Shown here in pieces: positions 53,504 to 62,223 of a DNA stretch of 64,000 bases. The notes beneath the pieces were generated by a model. It saw only the letters and a list, made by a program, of their open reading frames with translations, did not search any database and was not told the DNA's origin. Origin of the DNA: Streptomyces sp. NBC_00094. GTDB lineage: Bacteria; Actinomycetota; Actinomycetes; Streptomycetales; Streptomycetaceae. The DNA is taken from positions 3,415,501 to 3,479,500 of the forward strand of contig NZ_JAPEMB010000001.1 of the NCBI RefSeq assembly GCF_026343125.1, in the 5' to 3' direction. How positions within the stretch are numbered: the first letter of the stretch is position 1; each line of letters starts with the position of its first letter. The translations under genes and the position numbers were made by a program.

Positions 53504-53565
53504 GAACGGACGCCCGCGGGCCGCCGATTCCCCTGAAGGAGTCGGCGGCCCGCGGGTGTCCGTTC
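53504..53565. terminator. 24-bp stem terminator
   Basis: Arms 53504-53527 and 53542-53565 pair along 24 positions with one G-U and a 14-base loop. They flank the DUF1269 gene end and the arcA remnant. A GATCGGATCCT tandem repeat lies just to the left (53475-53500). Confidence 0.85.
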
Positions 53566-53587
53566 CGAGCGGCGATACGGCTCCGCG

Positions 53588-54094
53588 TCACCCCGCCGTC
53601 TCGGTGTCGGAGCCGGTGAGCTGTTCGGCGAGCTCCCGCTCGCGGTCCTCCGGGAGGGACGTCTTGAGGACGGTGCCACCGAAGGGCTCCATGGCCGCGG
53701 CGAACCGGTCCTCGGTGATCTTGGAGGCCATGATCACGACGGCCGCCGAGCCGGGCTCCAGCAGTTCGCTCACCTTCTTGCGGAACCCGTTGTCGACGCC
53801 CATCTGGTTCAGCTTGCCGATGAGGCCCCCGACGGCGGCACCCACCACACCGATCCCCGGGGTGAGGATGACGATGCCGAGGACCATCCCCCACAGGGCG
53901 CCGGCGGTGGCCGAGAGGGCGACCTCCTCGGTCTTCTTGGGGGTGTCCACATGGGTCTCGCCGTCCATGTCCACCCGGACGACGGCGAGACCCTTGAGTT
54001 CGACGACGTGGTCGTCACGGAGCTTCTGGACCGCCTTGAAGGCCTTGGTCGCGACCGCGTGGTCGTCGTAGCCGATGACGATGAGTTCGGACAT
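53588..54094 (-). CDS. DUF1269-type protein
   Basis: A 168-residue protein. The N-terminal beta-rich part (MSELIVIGYDDHAVATKAFK, LAVVRVDMDGE) is followed by a Gly/Ala-rich hydrophobic hairpin (ALWGMVLGIVILTPGIGVVGAAVGGLIG, residues about 67-94). A C-terminal domain resembles the first half (AAVVIMASKITEDRFAAAM). This is the DUF1269 layout, often annotated as membrane or stress-associated, of unknown function. It is the last gene of a three-gene operon with a lipoprotein and a baeRF3 protein. Confidence 0.85.
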   Translation of the reverse strand: MSELIVIGYDDHAVATKAFKAVQKLRDDHVVELKGLAVVRVDMDGETHVDTPKKTEEVALSATAGALWGMVLGIVILTPGIGVVGAAVGGLIGKLNQMGVDNGFRKKVSELLEPGSAAVVIMASKITEDRFAAAMEPFGGTVLKTSLPEDRERELAEQLTGSDTETAG

Positions 54095-54120
54095 GCGGTT
54101 TTCCTCCGGGTCTCTGCGGT

Positions 54121-54771
54121 TCAGTACCTCTGCGCCTTGGTGAGCCTCGGCGTCAGCGGGGTGTCGGCCGGCTGCCGACTGATGGCCAGGGGCTGCTTCC
54201 GCTCACCCGGCGCGAGGTCCTCGGCCCCGACGAACTGCGTCTCGACGACCTTGCCCGAGGAGTCGAGGAAATCGACCTGGGCCGCGTAGGACGCCGTCGC
54301 GTCCGTCTTGTTGGTGATCGTGACGACGACGGTGAGCAGTCCGCCCGTGTCGGCCAGGGGCTTGCCGGTCATCCCGACCTCGCTCAGGGCGTTCCCCTTG
54401 CCGTCGACGTCCTTGAGGGCGTCCTGGGCCGCCTGCCGGGAGCGTTCGACCTCGGCTCCGATCGACGCCTTGCGCTCGGCCTCCCGCGCGGAGGCCGAGG
54501 CCGCGGCGGACGACGCCGACGCCTGCACGGACGCGATCGCCGATTTCGCCGCCGAGGCGACGGAGGAGGGATGGTCACCGGAGAAGGAGGCCGTGTCGGG
54601 CGCCGTGGGGCGTTCGCTGAACGTCGGGCCGCCGGTGTCGTCGCCGCCCGAGTCGCAGGACACGAGGGCGGCCGCACCGAGGGCGGTGACGACGACGGCA
54701 CCGGCCGCCCGGACGCGGAGCGGTCGCCTGCCGCGGGACGAAGCGGGGTTCACGGTGGCTTCCTCCGGCAT
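54121..54771 (-). CDS. Secreted lipoprotein with FxLYD-like C-terminal domain
   Basis: A 216-residue protein. The Arg-rich n-region and hydrophobic segment (VRAAGAVVVTALGAAALVSC) end in a lipobox LVSC, so it should be lipidated and anchored outside the membrane. An Ala/Ser-rich helix (residues about 70-120, with AKSAIASVQASASSAAASAS) may form a coiled coil. The C-terminal 90 residues are an immunoglobulin-like domain (LLTVVVTITNKTDATASYAA, VVETQFVGAEDLAPGERKQ). It lies 26 bp upstream of the DUF1269 gene and 18 bp after the baeRF3 gene. Confidence 0.85.
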   Translation of the reverse strand: MPEEATVNPASSRGRRPLRVRAAGAVVVTALGAAALVSCDSGGDDTGGPTFSERPTAPDTASFSGDHPSSVASAAKSAIASVQASASSAAASASAREAERKASIGAEVERSRQAAQDALKDVDGKGNALSEVGMTGKPLADTGGLLTVVVTITNKTDATASYAAQVDFLDSSGKVVETQFVGAEDLAPGERKQPLAISRQPADTPLTPRLTKAQRY

Positions 54772-54789
54772 GGTGGGGTCGCGTCGCGG

Positions 54790-55884
54790 TCAGTAGCGCA
54801 GTACGGCGGCGACGCGGCCGTTGCCGGCCAGGGTGTCGTCGCGTACGAACCTCACTTCGGCGCCGGTCTCCAGGGCCTGTTCGACGATCTCGTCCACGAT
54901 GTCGTCCCGGGAGCCGGGGTCGGAGGAGTCCGCGGGTTCGAGGTGGTCGCCGTGGTCGCGGACGGCGGCGCGATAGTGCTCCTCGACGGCGAGCAGACGG
55001 ATCCGGCCCTCCTTCACGGCCTTCCACACCTCGTCGAGACCGCCGGCGTACTCCCGTCGGCCCCGTGCCGCGTCCAGCTCGGCCACGACGGTGGCCGTCA
55101 GGGCCGCCTCGTGGGCGGCGAGCAGGGGGGCCACGGCCTTGCGCACGGCCGCCTCGGGCCCGCGCCCCAGGCCGCCGTGGTGGAGGGACGTCGTGCCCTG
55201 CGGCAGCGATCCCGTCTCCTCCAGGAGCGAGACCGCGGGCGCCTCTCCGATCACGTACAGCGGACGGGGGTCGGCGGCGAGGACGGTGCGCAGGGCCTCG
55301 TGCGCGTCGCGGAAGAAGGTGCGCGCGTCCTCGTCGCGGAAGCTGCTCGGAAGGTCCCCGACCTGTTCCTTGCGCTCCGCGTCCGGGTCCTCCAGGCTCC
55401 GCGTCAGCGGGAAGCCGTCCGCCGTGTGCTCGACGGCCTGTTCCGGCCCGCCGCTCCACAGCGACATCCGGTCCGCCGCCATGGTCAGTGCCCAGTACGG
55501 CCGTTCGGCGGCCTGGGCGGCGACGAGGTTGCGGGTGAGGAAGGTGTCGGCGACGACCACCCGCTCGGGGACCGTCCGGGCGACCGACCACACCTGGTGC
55601 TCTCCGGGGGCCGCGTAGATCACCAGGCCGTCCTCGGCGTGGACGAGGTCGATCTCGGCGGCGGCCCGCTCCAGTTGCTCCAGCACGTCCGCGCGCCGTT
55701 CCCGCGTCACGGACGGGTCGTCCTGGACGGCCTTCGCCGCCCTGGCCAGGAGGTTCCGCAGTCGTACGGGGTCCTGGGCGTTGTCCGGCTCACGGCGGTG
55801 CGTCGGCATCACGACCGACACGGCGGGGTAGGGGCGGGGCCGGCGCAGCTCGGCCAGTGCGTCGGAGTCGAGCGCGGGGTGCAT
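54790..55884 (-). CDS. baeRF3 domain protein (eRF1-related)
   Basis: A 364-residue cytoplasmic protein of the bacterial archaeo-eukaryotic release factor family 3. Recognisable parts are PRPYPAVSVVMPTHRREP at the N-terminus, DLVHAEDGLVIYAAPGEHQV, and a C-terminal EVRFVRDDTLAGNGRVAAVL typical of the eRF1 domain 3-like fold. Relatives are thought to act on stressed ribosomes; the exact function is unknown. The ATG at 55884 is chosen because upstream frame extensions have non-coding composition. It leads the operon with the lipoprotein and DUF1269 genes, which suggests a stress unit. The 250 bp before it contain no gene. Confidence 0.85.
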   Translation of the reverse strand: MHPALDSDALAELRRPRPYPAVSVVMPTHRREPDNAQDPVRLRNLLARAAKAVQDDPSVTRERRADVLEQLERAAAEIDLVHAEDGLVIYAAPGEHQVWSVARTVPERVVVADTFLTRNLVAAQAAERPYWALTMAADRMSLWSGGPEQAVEHTADGFPLTRSLEDPDAERKEQVGDLPSSFRDEDARTFFRDAHEALRTVLAADPRPLYVIGEAPAVSLLEETGSLPQGTTSLHHGGLGRGPEAAVRKAVAPLLAAHEAALTATVVAELDAARGRREYAGGLDEVWKAVKEGRIRLLAVEEHYRAAVRDHGDHLEPADSSDPGSRDDIVDEIVEQALETGAEVRFVRDDTLAGNGRVAAVLRY

Positions 55885-56134
55885 GAGGGAGCCTTTCGTG
55901 GGAATCCCGGGATCCCGGGGCCATGACGAGGAGTGCGACGCGGCGGTCGCGGGCGTGGGCGGCCCGACCGTCTGGCTCCTGAGCCGCACACCGGCGGGCA
56001 CGGGGCCAGGGACGGGGACGACGAGAGCCGGTCCACGATTCGTCATCTTTGCCCGGAATCGACCGGTTCGCGACCCGGTGGATCCGACGGCGGGACCCCA
56101 CCCCCGCCGCGCGGACCGCCCGTAAGGTGACGGC

Positions 56135-56572
56135 ATGAGCACGCTTCCGTACGTCGACGAGCACGCCGTGGACGTGGACGCCGGGGTCGAGGAGCTGTGG
56201 CGCAGGCTCCTCACGGGCCTGGAGTGGTCACTGTCGCGGGAGGCCGGAGCCCGGTACACCCGGCTCGTCCGCGCCGACCCCCGCGATCCGGCCGGGCCGC
56301 GGCCGCTCGCCGAAGGCTCGGAGTACCCCGGGTTCCGCGCCGTCAGGGTCGTACCGGGGCGGGAGCTGGCCCTTGAGGGCCGTCACCGGTTCTCCACGTA
56401 CAGCCTGGTCTTCCGGCTCGACGAGCTGGGGGACGGACGGTCGCGGCTGACGGCCGAGACGCGGGCGGTGTTTCCCGGGGCGGCGGGACGGGCCTACCGC
56501 CTCCTCGTCATCGGCAGCGGCGGGCACGCCTTCGGCATGCGACGGCTGCTCGCCGGCTACCGGCGCCCGTGA
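56135..56572 (+). CDS. SRPBCC/START-like small protein
   Basis: A 145-residue protein with the helix-grip pattern: an N-terminal strand-helix (EHAVDVDAGVEELWRRLLTG), several strands (GFRAVRVVPGRELALEGRHR, YSLVFRLDELGDGRSRLTAE) and a long C-terminal helix region (GRAYRLLVIGSGGHAFGMRR). It could bind a hydrophobic ligand. No catalytic residue is evident. It is divergent from the baeRF3 operon and 16 bp short of the convergent membrane protein gene. Confidence 0.75.
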   Translation: MSTLPYVDEHAVDVDAGVEELWRRLLTGLEWSLSREAGARYTRLVRADPRDPAGPRPLAEGSEYPGFRAVRVVPGRELALEGRHRFSTYSLVFRLDELGDGRSRLTAETRAVFPGAAGRAYRLLVIGSGGHAFGMRRLLAGYRRP

Positions 56573-56588
56573 CGGCCCGCTCGACGCC

Positions 56589-58604
56589 TCAGCGCAGTTC
56601 CTCCGGGCACGGTGTGCCTCGCGACAGTTTGTACGGGGCCGCCAGGCGGTAGACGCCCGCCTTCGGGGCGACCAGTTCCGTCCACTCGTCGCCCTCCGTG
56701 TCCGCCTCCGCCTTGAAGAGGCAGCCCTCCTCGTTGGCGAAGACCTTCGGGAGCTCCGTCTCCGACTCCTCGCGGGCCAGCTTCGAGGCCTCGGTCTCCT
56801 GCGGGGCCTCGATCTTGCCCCCGTTCTCGTCCATGAGCGCGAGCCACGGCGAGTACGGGACACGGATCCGGACCCGGCCGGGGCTGTCGACCCGGATCAC
56901 CACCTCGTTCTCCTCCGCGCTCAGCACCTGCGCGGGCGGGTCCGCGAGCGGCGTCGGGTTCTCGACCGCGTACAGCCGCCAGTTCTCGTCCGACCAGACC
57001 TGCTCCAGGTACGGCAGCCCGCCCTCGACCAGCTCCGCCTCCCGCGCGGCCCCCGAGTCGGGGGCGCCGGTCGGCAGGACGACGTAGTGGACGGCCCAGC
57101 GGTCGAGCCAGTCCTGATAGTTCACGGAGTTGAGCGTGTCGTCATAGAAGAGCGGGTTCCGCTCCATGTCCGCCTGACGGTTCCAGCCCCTCGCCAGGTT
57201 GATGTACGGGCTGAGGGCGGAGGACTCGCGGTGGCTGGAGGCCGGCACGACCTCGACCCGCGCCTTGCCCGCGTCCCGCACCTGCAGCTGGTTGACCAGC
57301 GGGGCGAGCTCACGCGCCCAGGAGGCGTCCGGGGCGGTGCGGATGACGTCGTCGACGCCCTTGAACCCGATCCAGAAGTTCAGGCCGGCGAAGGCGAGCA
57401 GCAGCGCGTACCAGCGGCGCGAGCGCGGCGCCGTGTACGGCAGCGCCGCGAGCAGCACGACGCCCGCGAAGAGCATCGGCAGCCGCGAGATGTTCGAGCC
57501 GATCTGCGAGTCGATCAGCCAGGTCAGGAGCGTGCCGACCGTGTAGACCGCCGCGGCCGTACGGACCGTGCGCCAGTCCCCCGGGACCAGGACGAAGACC
57601 AGGACCCCGAAGAGCAGCGGCAGCGCCGTCGAAGCGAACGCCATCGGCTGCGTACCGGAGAAGGGGAAGAGCCAGGACGAGAGCGCGACCACCGCGACCG
57701 GGGCGAGGCCGAGGGCGTACGCGCCCGGGCGCCGCTTGTTGAGGAAGAGAGCCGCCGCCGCGACCCCGAGGAACAGCCCGGCGACCGGGCTGCACGCCGT
57801 CGCGAGGCCGGCGAGCGGGGCGGCGACCACGGCCTTCGCCCAGCGTTTGCGGCGCCAGCGGTGCGGCCAGCAGAAGACGGCGGCGACCGCGCCCAGCGCG
57901 AACATCATGCCGAGGCCGAAGGTGACCCGCCCCGACATGGCGTTGCAGAGGAAGGCGAAGACACCCGCGAGCGCGCACGCCATCGGATTGCGCACCGCGG
58001 GCACCCGCACCAGGATCAGCGCGGTCAGCGCCGCCGAGAGCGTCCCGGCGATCATCATCGTGCTGCGCACGCCGAGCAGCGACATCAGGTACGGCGAGAC
58101 GACGCTGTACGAGACCGGGTGCATCCCGCCGTACCAGGCCAGGTTGTACGCGGAGTCCGGGTGCCGTCCGACGAACTCCGCCCACGCGTCCTGCGCCGCC
58201 AGATCCCCGCCGCTGTTCGCGAAGAAGAAGAACCAGAGGATGTGGGTGACGGCGGCCACGCCCGTGGCCACCATGACCGTGTGGCGGCGCTTCCGCCTGC
58301 GGGGCGTGGGTGAGGGCGTGGGGGTGGGGGTGGGGGCAGGTGTGGTCGGCGGGGGTGTTGAAGCCGATGCCGACGCTGCCGTCGCCTCGTGAGGGGGTGG
58401 GGACGCCGGGGCCGGTCGCTGGGACGGGAGCACTATTCGCGGGAGGGAAGAGGCAGCCGACTCCGGGGCGGAATCGGTGCGGCCGAAGGCGTGGTCGGCT
58501 GCGTGATCGGCTGTGCCATCAGCTTCACGGTCGGCTTCATCCTGGTGATCCTCGCCGTCGGTCTGGTCGGCTCGGTCCGCGCGTGTCGGCTCAGCGGTGG
58601 TCAC
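56589..58604 (-). CDS. Large polytopic membrane protein with C-terminal extracytoplasmic domain
   Basis: A 671-residue protein. An acidic, Asp/Glu/His-rich cytosolic N-terminus with Pro/Thr repeats (residues 1-115) is followed by about 10-11 hydrophobic helices between residues 120 and 430. A soluble domain of about 240 residues follows and should face outside. The arrangement, with NLAWYGGMHPVSYSVVSPYL in the first loop, resembles GT-C-like or MFS-like proteins of Streptomyces often called integral membrane proteins; catalysis is unproved. The GTG at 58604 has GGGAGAGG six bases upstream and is preferred over the longer frame from 58661. It is followed by the SRPBCC gene on the opposite strand. 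Confidence 0.85.
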   Translation of the reverse strand: MTTAEPTRADRADQTDGEDHQDEADREADGTADHAADHAFGRTDSAPESAASSLPRIVLPSQRPAPASPPPHEATAASASASTPPPTTPAPTPTPTPSPTPRRRKRRHTVMVATGVAAVTHILWFFFFANSGGDLAAQDAWAEFVGRHPDSAYNLAWYGGMHPVSYSVVSPYLMSLLGVRSTMMIAGTLSAALTALILVRVPAVRNPMACALAGVFAFLCNAMSGRVTFGLGMMFALGAVAAVFCWPHRWRRKRWAKAVVAAPLAGLATACSPVAGLFLGVAAAALFLNKRRPGAYALGLAPVAVVALSSWLFPFSGTQPMAFASTALPLLFGVLVFVLVPGDWRTVRTAAAVYTVGTLLTWLIDSQIGSNISRLPMLFAGVVLLAALPYTAPRSRRWYALLLAFAGLNFWIGFKGVDDVIRTAPDASWARELAPLVNQLQVRDAGKARVEVVPASSHRESSALSPYINLARGWNRQADMERNPLFYDDTLNSVNYQDWLDRWAVHYVVLPTGAPDSGAAREAELVEGGLPYLEQVWSDENWRLYAVENPTPLADPPAQVLSAEENEVVIRVDSPGRVRIRVPYSPWLALMDENGGKIEAPQETEASKLAREESETELPKVFANEEGCLFKAEADTEGDEWTELVAPKAGVYRLAAPYKLSRGTPCPEELR

Positions 58605-58692
58605 TGCGGCCCTCTCCCGTACTGCCCGTACTTCCCGTCTCGATCTCCGCGCGTGTGACACGCGCGCTCCTCGTCCCCCGGAAACGCTAACA

Positions 58693-58724
58693 GCCGGGCG
58701 CCCCGGAGGTCCGGGGCACCCGGC
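58693..58724 (-). terminator. 14-bp stem terminator after the carboxypeptidase gene
   Basis: GCCGGGCGCCCCGG, AGGT, CCGGGGCACCCGGC (one G-U pair), 15 bp past the stop at 58740. Confidence 0.7.
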
Positions 58725-58739
58725 CGAGCGGGTGGCTGC

Positions 58740-61163
58740 TCAGCCCAGGCGCGTCAGCTTCTTGTCGAAGCCCGGCTCCACCAGGTCCGACTGGAGGGCG
58801 ACCGGTGCGCTGACCTTGCCCACGCCCGTACCGATGGACACCTGGCCGACGACGTCGCCCGCCTTGCCCGTGTGCGGAACGGTCTTGCCGCCGTTCGTGA
58901 GCTCCAGCTTGACCTGGAGGCCCGGCCAGCCGATCGCCTTGAGCTCCTTGGTGGCCACGACCGGGGTCCGGCCGCCGAGCCCGTCGTCGATGTAGCCGAG
59001 GACCTGGCCCTTGCGGACCACGGCGGCGGAGGTGACGTCGTTCTGGGCCTGCTGGATCAGCTTGAGGCTGTTGTCGATGGCGAGCTGGAGCTTGTCGTTG
59101 AGGAGCTTCGCGTCCTTCGCCCCCATCACGATGCCCAGGATGCGGCGGTTCTCGCCGTCGACGACGGTGTTCGCCGACCAGAGCAGATTGCCGCCAGCCG
59201 GGGTGGAGGAGCCGGTCTTGATGCCGCTCACACCCGGCTCCAGCAGGATGTTGTTGTTGTTCTCGATCCGGCCGGGGATGCCGTCCACCGTCACGTTCGG
59301 CATGTTCACGATCTCGCGGAACACGTCGTACTGCATGACCGCCTTCGCCAGCTTCAGCTGGTCCTGCGGGGTCGACACGGTGCTGTCGAGCAGACCGGAC
59401 GGGTCGGTGTACGTGGACTGGGTCATGCCCAGGTCCTTCGCGGCGGCGTTCATCTTCTCGACGAACGCGGCCTCCGAGCCGGCGTCCCAGCGGGCGAGCA
59501 GCCGGGCCACGTTGTTCGCGGACGGGATCATGAGGAGCTCCAGGAGCTCCTTCTCCGTGTAGGTCTGGCCCTCCTGGACCGCCGCCGTCGACTCGTGCGC
59601 CGCCTTCGCCTGGTCGGCGGCCTTCTTGTCGATCGTGATCTCGGGACCGCCCGCGTTCCCCTTGATCGGGTGGTCACGCAGGATCACGTACGCCGTCATC
59701 GTCTTCGTGACGCTCGCGATCGGGGCCGGCTTCTGCGGGCCGTACAGGCCCATGGAGCCGACGCCCTCGACCTCGACCGCGCCCTGTCCCTCGGTGGGCC
59801 ACGGCATCTTCAGCTCGCCACCCGCGAAGGTGAACGTCGGCGCGGCGGAGAGGGTCAGCACGGGCGCGGGCAGCGGCCGGACCATCTGCACGATCGCAAA
59901 GATGATCAAGAGCAGCACGACCAGCGGGGTCCAGATCCGCACCCGGCGCGCGGCCGTCCGCAGGGCGTTCGGCTTCGGCGGCGGAGTGTTCGTCAGCTCC
60001 GCGAGCAGGTCGAGCGGGGGCAGCGGCGGAAGCGGCTGCTGCCGGGTCCGCTCCGCCTCGGCGAGCGAGGCCGGCGGTACGGGGGCGGGGGCCGGGGCGA
60101 ACGCCTTGGGGGCCCTGGGGGCCGCAGAGGCCTCAGGAGCCTCAGGAGTGGCCTGGGGCGCCCGCGCGGACGCCTCGGGGGCTCCGGGGGCTCCGGGGGC
60201 CTTCTGTGCCGCCTGTGCCTGCTGAGCCGCCTGCGTCGCCTGTGCCTGCTCGGCCTTCCGCTCGGCGGGGATGTCCGCGCGCAGCGGTACGAAGGTGCTC
60301 GTGCGCTCACTGTCGGAGTCCGCGCGCAGGGCGGGCGGGAGCTTCAGCGCGGTCGTCGGCTGGTCCACGGCGGGTGCCACGGGCGGGCGGACGATCTTGA
60401 ACATGGCCGTCGGCTGGTCGACAGGCTCCTCGGCGACCGGCTCGTCGACGACCGGCTCATCGAGGGCCGGCTCGTCGACGACCGGATCCTCGGCTGCGGG
60501 CTCCTCGACGGAGGGCCGCGAGGCGGCCGCTTCCGGCTTCCGCGCGGCGAACCAGGACTCGGCGGAGTCCGACGGCGCGGAGTCCGACGGCGCGGAGGGC
60601 GCCTTGCCCGCGACGGGCTCCTCGTCGGGCTCGGGCTCGGGCTCGACCGCGACCTCGGCCTCGGCCTCAACCCCGTCCGGCTCGTCGGCGTCCTCGTTGG
60701 CGTCCTCGTCGCCGGACGCGTCGCCGGACGCGTCGCCGGACGCGTCGCCCTCCGGCTCACGCTCCTCCGCCGACGCGACCCACGCCGCCACCGCCGCCTT
60801 CAAGCGCTCACTCTCGGGCTCGGGCACGGGCACGGCCTCAGGGGCCGACTCGACCTCAGCCTCGGACTCGGACTCGGGCGCAACCTCAGCCTCGACCCCG
60901 GCCTCGGCCTCAGCCCCGGCCTCCGGCTCGGCATCCCGCTCGGGCGCCTTCGGCGCGTCGTCCTCCGACACCCGGGGCGCCAGGGTCTTGAACACGGCCG
61001 TCGGCTGGTCGACCTGGACCGACGACGTCGAAGCCGACGCCGGCGTCGAGGACTCTGACTCACGGAGCGCTGAGAGCCGAGGATCCCGGCTGCCGCCGCC
61101 CGAGGCCGTCGTCTTCTCCGACGACCCCTGCTGCTCCGCCTTGTCGGGGGACTCGCCCGCCAC
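58740..61163 (-). CDS. D-alanyl-D-alanine carboxypeptidase with long acidic cytoplasmic region
   Basis: An 807-residue protein. Residues 1-390 are disordered, acidic and Ala/Pro-rich, then basic near the membrane. One helix (WTPLVVLLLIIFAIVQMV) follows, and then an extracytoplasmic S11 peptidase domain: SxxK in ASVTKTMTAY, SxN in IPSANNVARLL, KTG in GIKTGSSTPA. It trims D-Ala from peptidoglycan stem peptides. The cytoplasmic tail carries three copies of VDQPT (near residues 51, 250 and 268), each followed by a hydrophobic-Lys group; these look like kinase or FHA-type sites. The GTG at 61163 has GGAGGAGGCACG upstream and is preferred over the ATG at 61184. Confidence 0.92.
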   Translation of the reverse strand: MAGESPDKAEQQGSSEKTTASGGGSRDPRLSALRESESSTPASASTSSVQVDQPTAVFKTLAPRVSEDDAPKAPERDAEPEAGAEAEAGVEAEVAPESESEAEVESAPEAVPVPEPESERLKAAVAAWVASAEEREPEGDASGDASGDASGDEDANEDADEPDGVEAEAEVAVEPEPEPDEEPVAGKAPSAPSDSAPSDSAESWFAARKPEAAASRPSVEEPAAEDPVVDEPALDEPVVDEPVAEEPVDQPTAMFKIVRPPVAPAVDQPTTALKLPPALRADSDSERTSTFVPLRADIPAERKAEQAQATQAAQQAQAAQKAPGAPGAPEASARAPQATPEAPEASAAPRAPKAFAPAPAPVPPASLAEAERTRQQPLPPLPPLDLLAELTNTPPPKPNALRTAARRVRIWTPLVVLLLIIFAIVQMVRPLPAPVLTLSAAPTFTFAGGELKMPWPTEGQGAVEVEGVGSMGLYGPQKPAPIASVTKTMTAYVILRDHPIKGNAGGPEITIDKKAADQAKAAHESTAAVQEGQTYTEKELLELLMIPSANNVARLLARWDAGSEAAFVEKMNAAAKDLGMTQSTYTDPSGLLDSTVSTPQDQLKLAKAVMQYDVFREIVNMPNVTVDGIPGRIENNNNILLEPGVSGIKTGSSTPAGGNLLWSANTVVDGENRRILGIVMGAKDAKLLNDKLQLAIDNSLKLIQQAQNDVTSAAVVRKGQVLGYIDDGLGGRTPVVATKELKAIGWPGLQVKLELTNGGKTVPHTGKAGDVVGQVSIGTGVGKVSAPVALQSDLVEPGFDKKLTRLG

Positions 61164-61346
61164 CGTGCCTCCTCCATGCGTCATGCATACGTCCGAACCG
61201 TCTACCAGTGTCCTGTGTGAACCCCTTGGCTCCGGTGCTAGACGAGAACGACATACCTACTGGTTCCCGGATCAACCACCCAGGCGCTCTCGACAGATGA
61301 ATGTGAGAGGGGTCACCCTGTCATTCATCCACGCGGGGAGGCATGG

Positions 61347-62048
61347 ATGGGCAGGAGCCGCAGAACTATTCCGGAGGAGCTTCTGTTGCTCGCTCTGGAC
61401 CCGACCACGGGTACCACAGCGCAGCCGCAGTCGCTCGACCTCGGCCTGGCCGGAGCACAGCTAGTGGAGCTGGCTCTGGCAGGACGGATAGCCCCAGACG
61501 GGGATCGTATCGCCGTGGTGATGCCACGGCCGACCGGAGATCCGACCTTGGACTCCGCACTGGAGCTGTTGCGCAGGCGCGGCAGCCCGGTTCGGGCCGT
61601 CCACTGGATCGGCGGACCCCGACTGGGGCTCCGTCAGACGTATCTCTCGCATCTGGAGCGATGCGGCATGGTGCATGCCGTGGAGGGCCAGATGTGCGGG
61701 GTGTTGCCGACGACTCGCTACCAGGCGACGGACACGGCGATCAGCAGGGAGATCAAAGCCCGGCTGGACAGTGCGATCCGCACCGGCGTACCGCCGGACC
61801 CGCGGACCGCGGCGCTTGCCGCGCTGGCCCACGCGGTCGGACTCGGGAAGCACCTCTACCCCGGCAACGAAGGACGGTCGTCGCGGTCCCGGCTGCGCGA
61901 CCTGATCCGGCACGACCCGATGGGCGGCCTCGTGGCACACGCCGTGATGGACGTCCAGAACGGTGCGGCGGCACAGCCGCGCCGTGCGCCCGCAGCGGGC
62001 GTACCGGCGCAGCCTCGCGGCACCATGGCCCGTGCGGCGGCTCACTGA
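61347..62048 (+). CDS. GPP34 (GOLPH3/Vps74-like) family protein
   Basis: A 233-residue protein of the GPP34 family, which in eukaryotes binds phosphoinositides and in Streptomyces is common but uncharacterised. Typical features are TIPEELLLLALDPTTGTTAQ at the start, LGLAGAQLVELALAGRI, and the long helical C-terminal half (DPRTAALAALAHAVGLGKHLYP). A role in membrane or lipid association is inferred from the family. The ATG at 61347 follows GGGGAGG. It is followed by a strong terminator. Confidence 0.88.
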   Translation: MGRSRRTIPEELLLLALDPTTGTTAQPQSLDLGLAGAQLVELALAGRIAPDGDRIAVVMPRPTGDPTLDSALELLRRRGSPVRAVHWIGGPRLGLRQTYLSHLERCGMVHAVEGQMCGVLPTTRYQATDTAISREIKARLDSAIRTGVPPDPRTAALAALAHAVGLGKHLYPGNEGRSSRSRLRDLIRHDPMGGLVAHAVMDVQNGAAAQPRRAPAAGVPAQPRGTMARAAAH

Positions 62049-62084
62049 GCCGACGCACGACGTACCAACCCGGGAGCCGCACAG

Positions 62085-62119
62085 GTGTGCGGGGCGGTCG
62101 TGACGACCGCCCCGCACAC
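62085..62119 (+). terminator. 16-bp perfect stem terminator
   Basis: GTGTGCGGGGCGGTCG, TGA loop, CGACCGCCCCGCACAC, 37 bp after the GPP34 gene stop. Confidence 0.85.
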
Positions 62120-62223
62120 GTACGTTGTGCCGGTTTCCCAGCGCGTACCTGACCTTTGGTGGCAGTCTGCCAAGCAGTAGATACTCACAGCTACGCAGGC
62201 AGACAGCCGGAGGTGCAGTTTCC

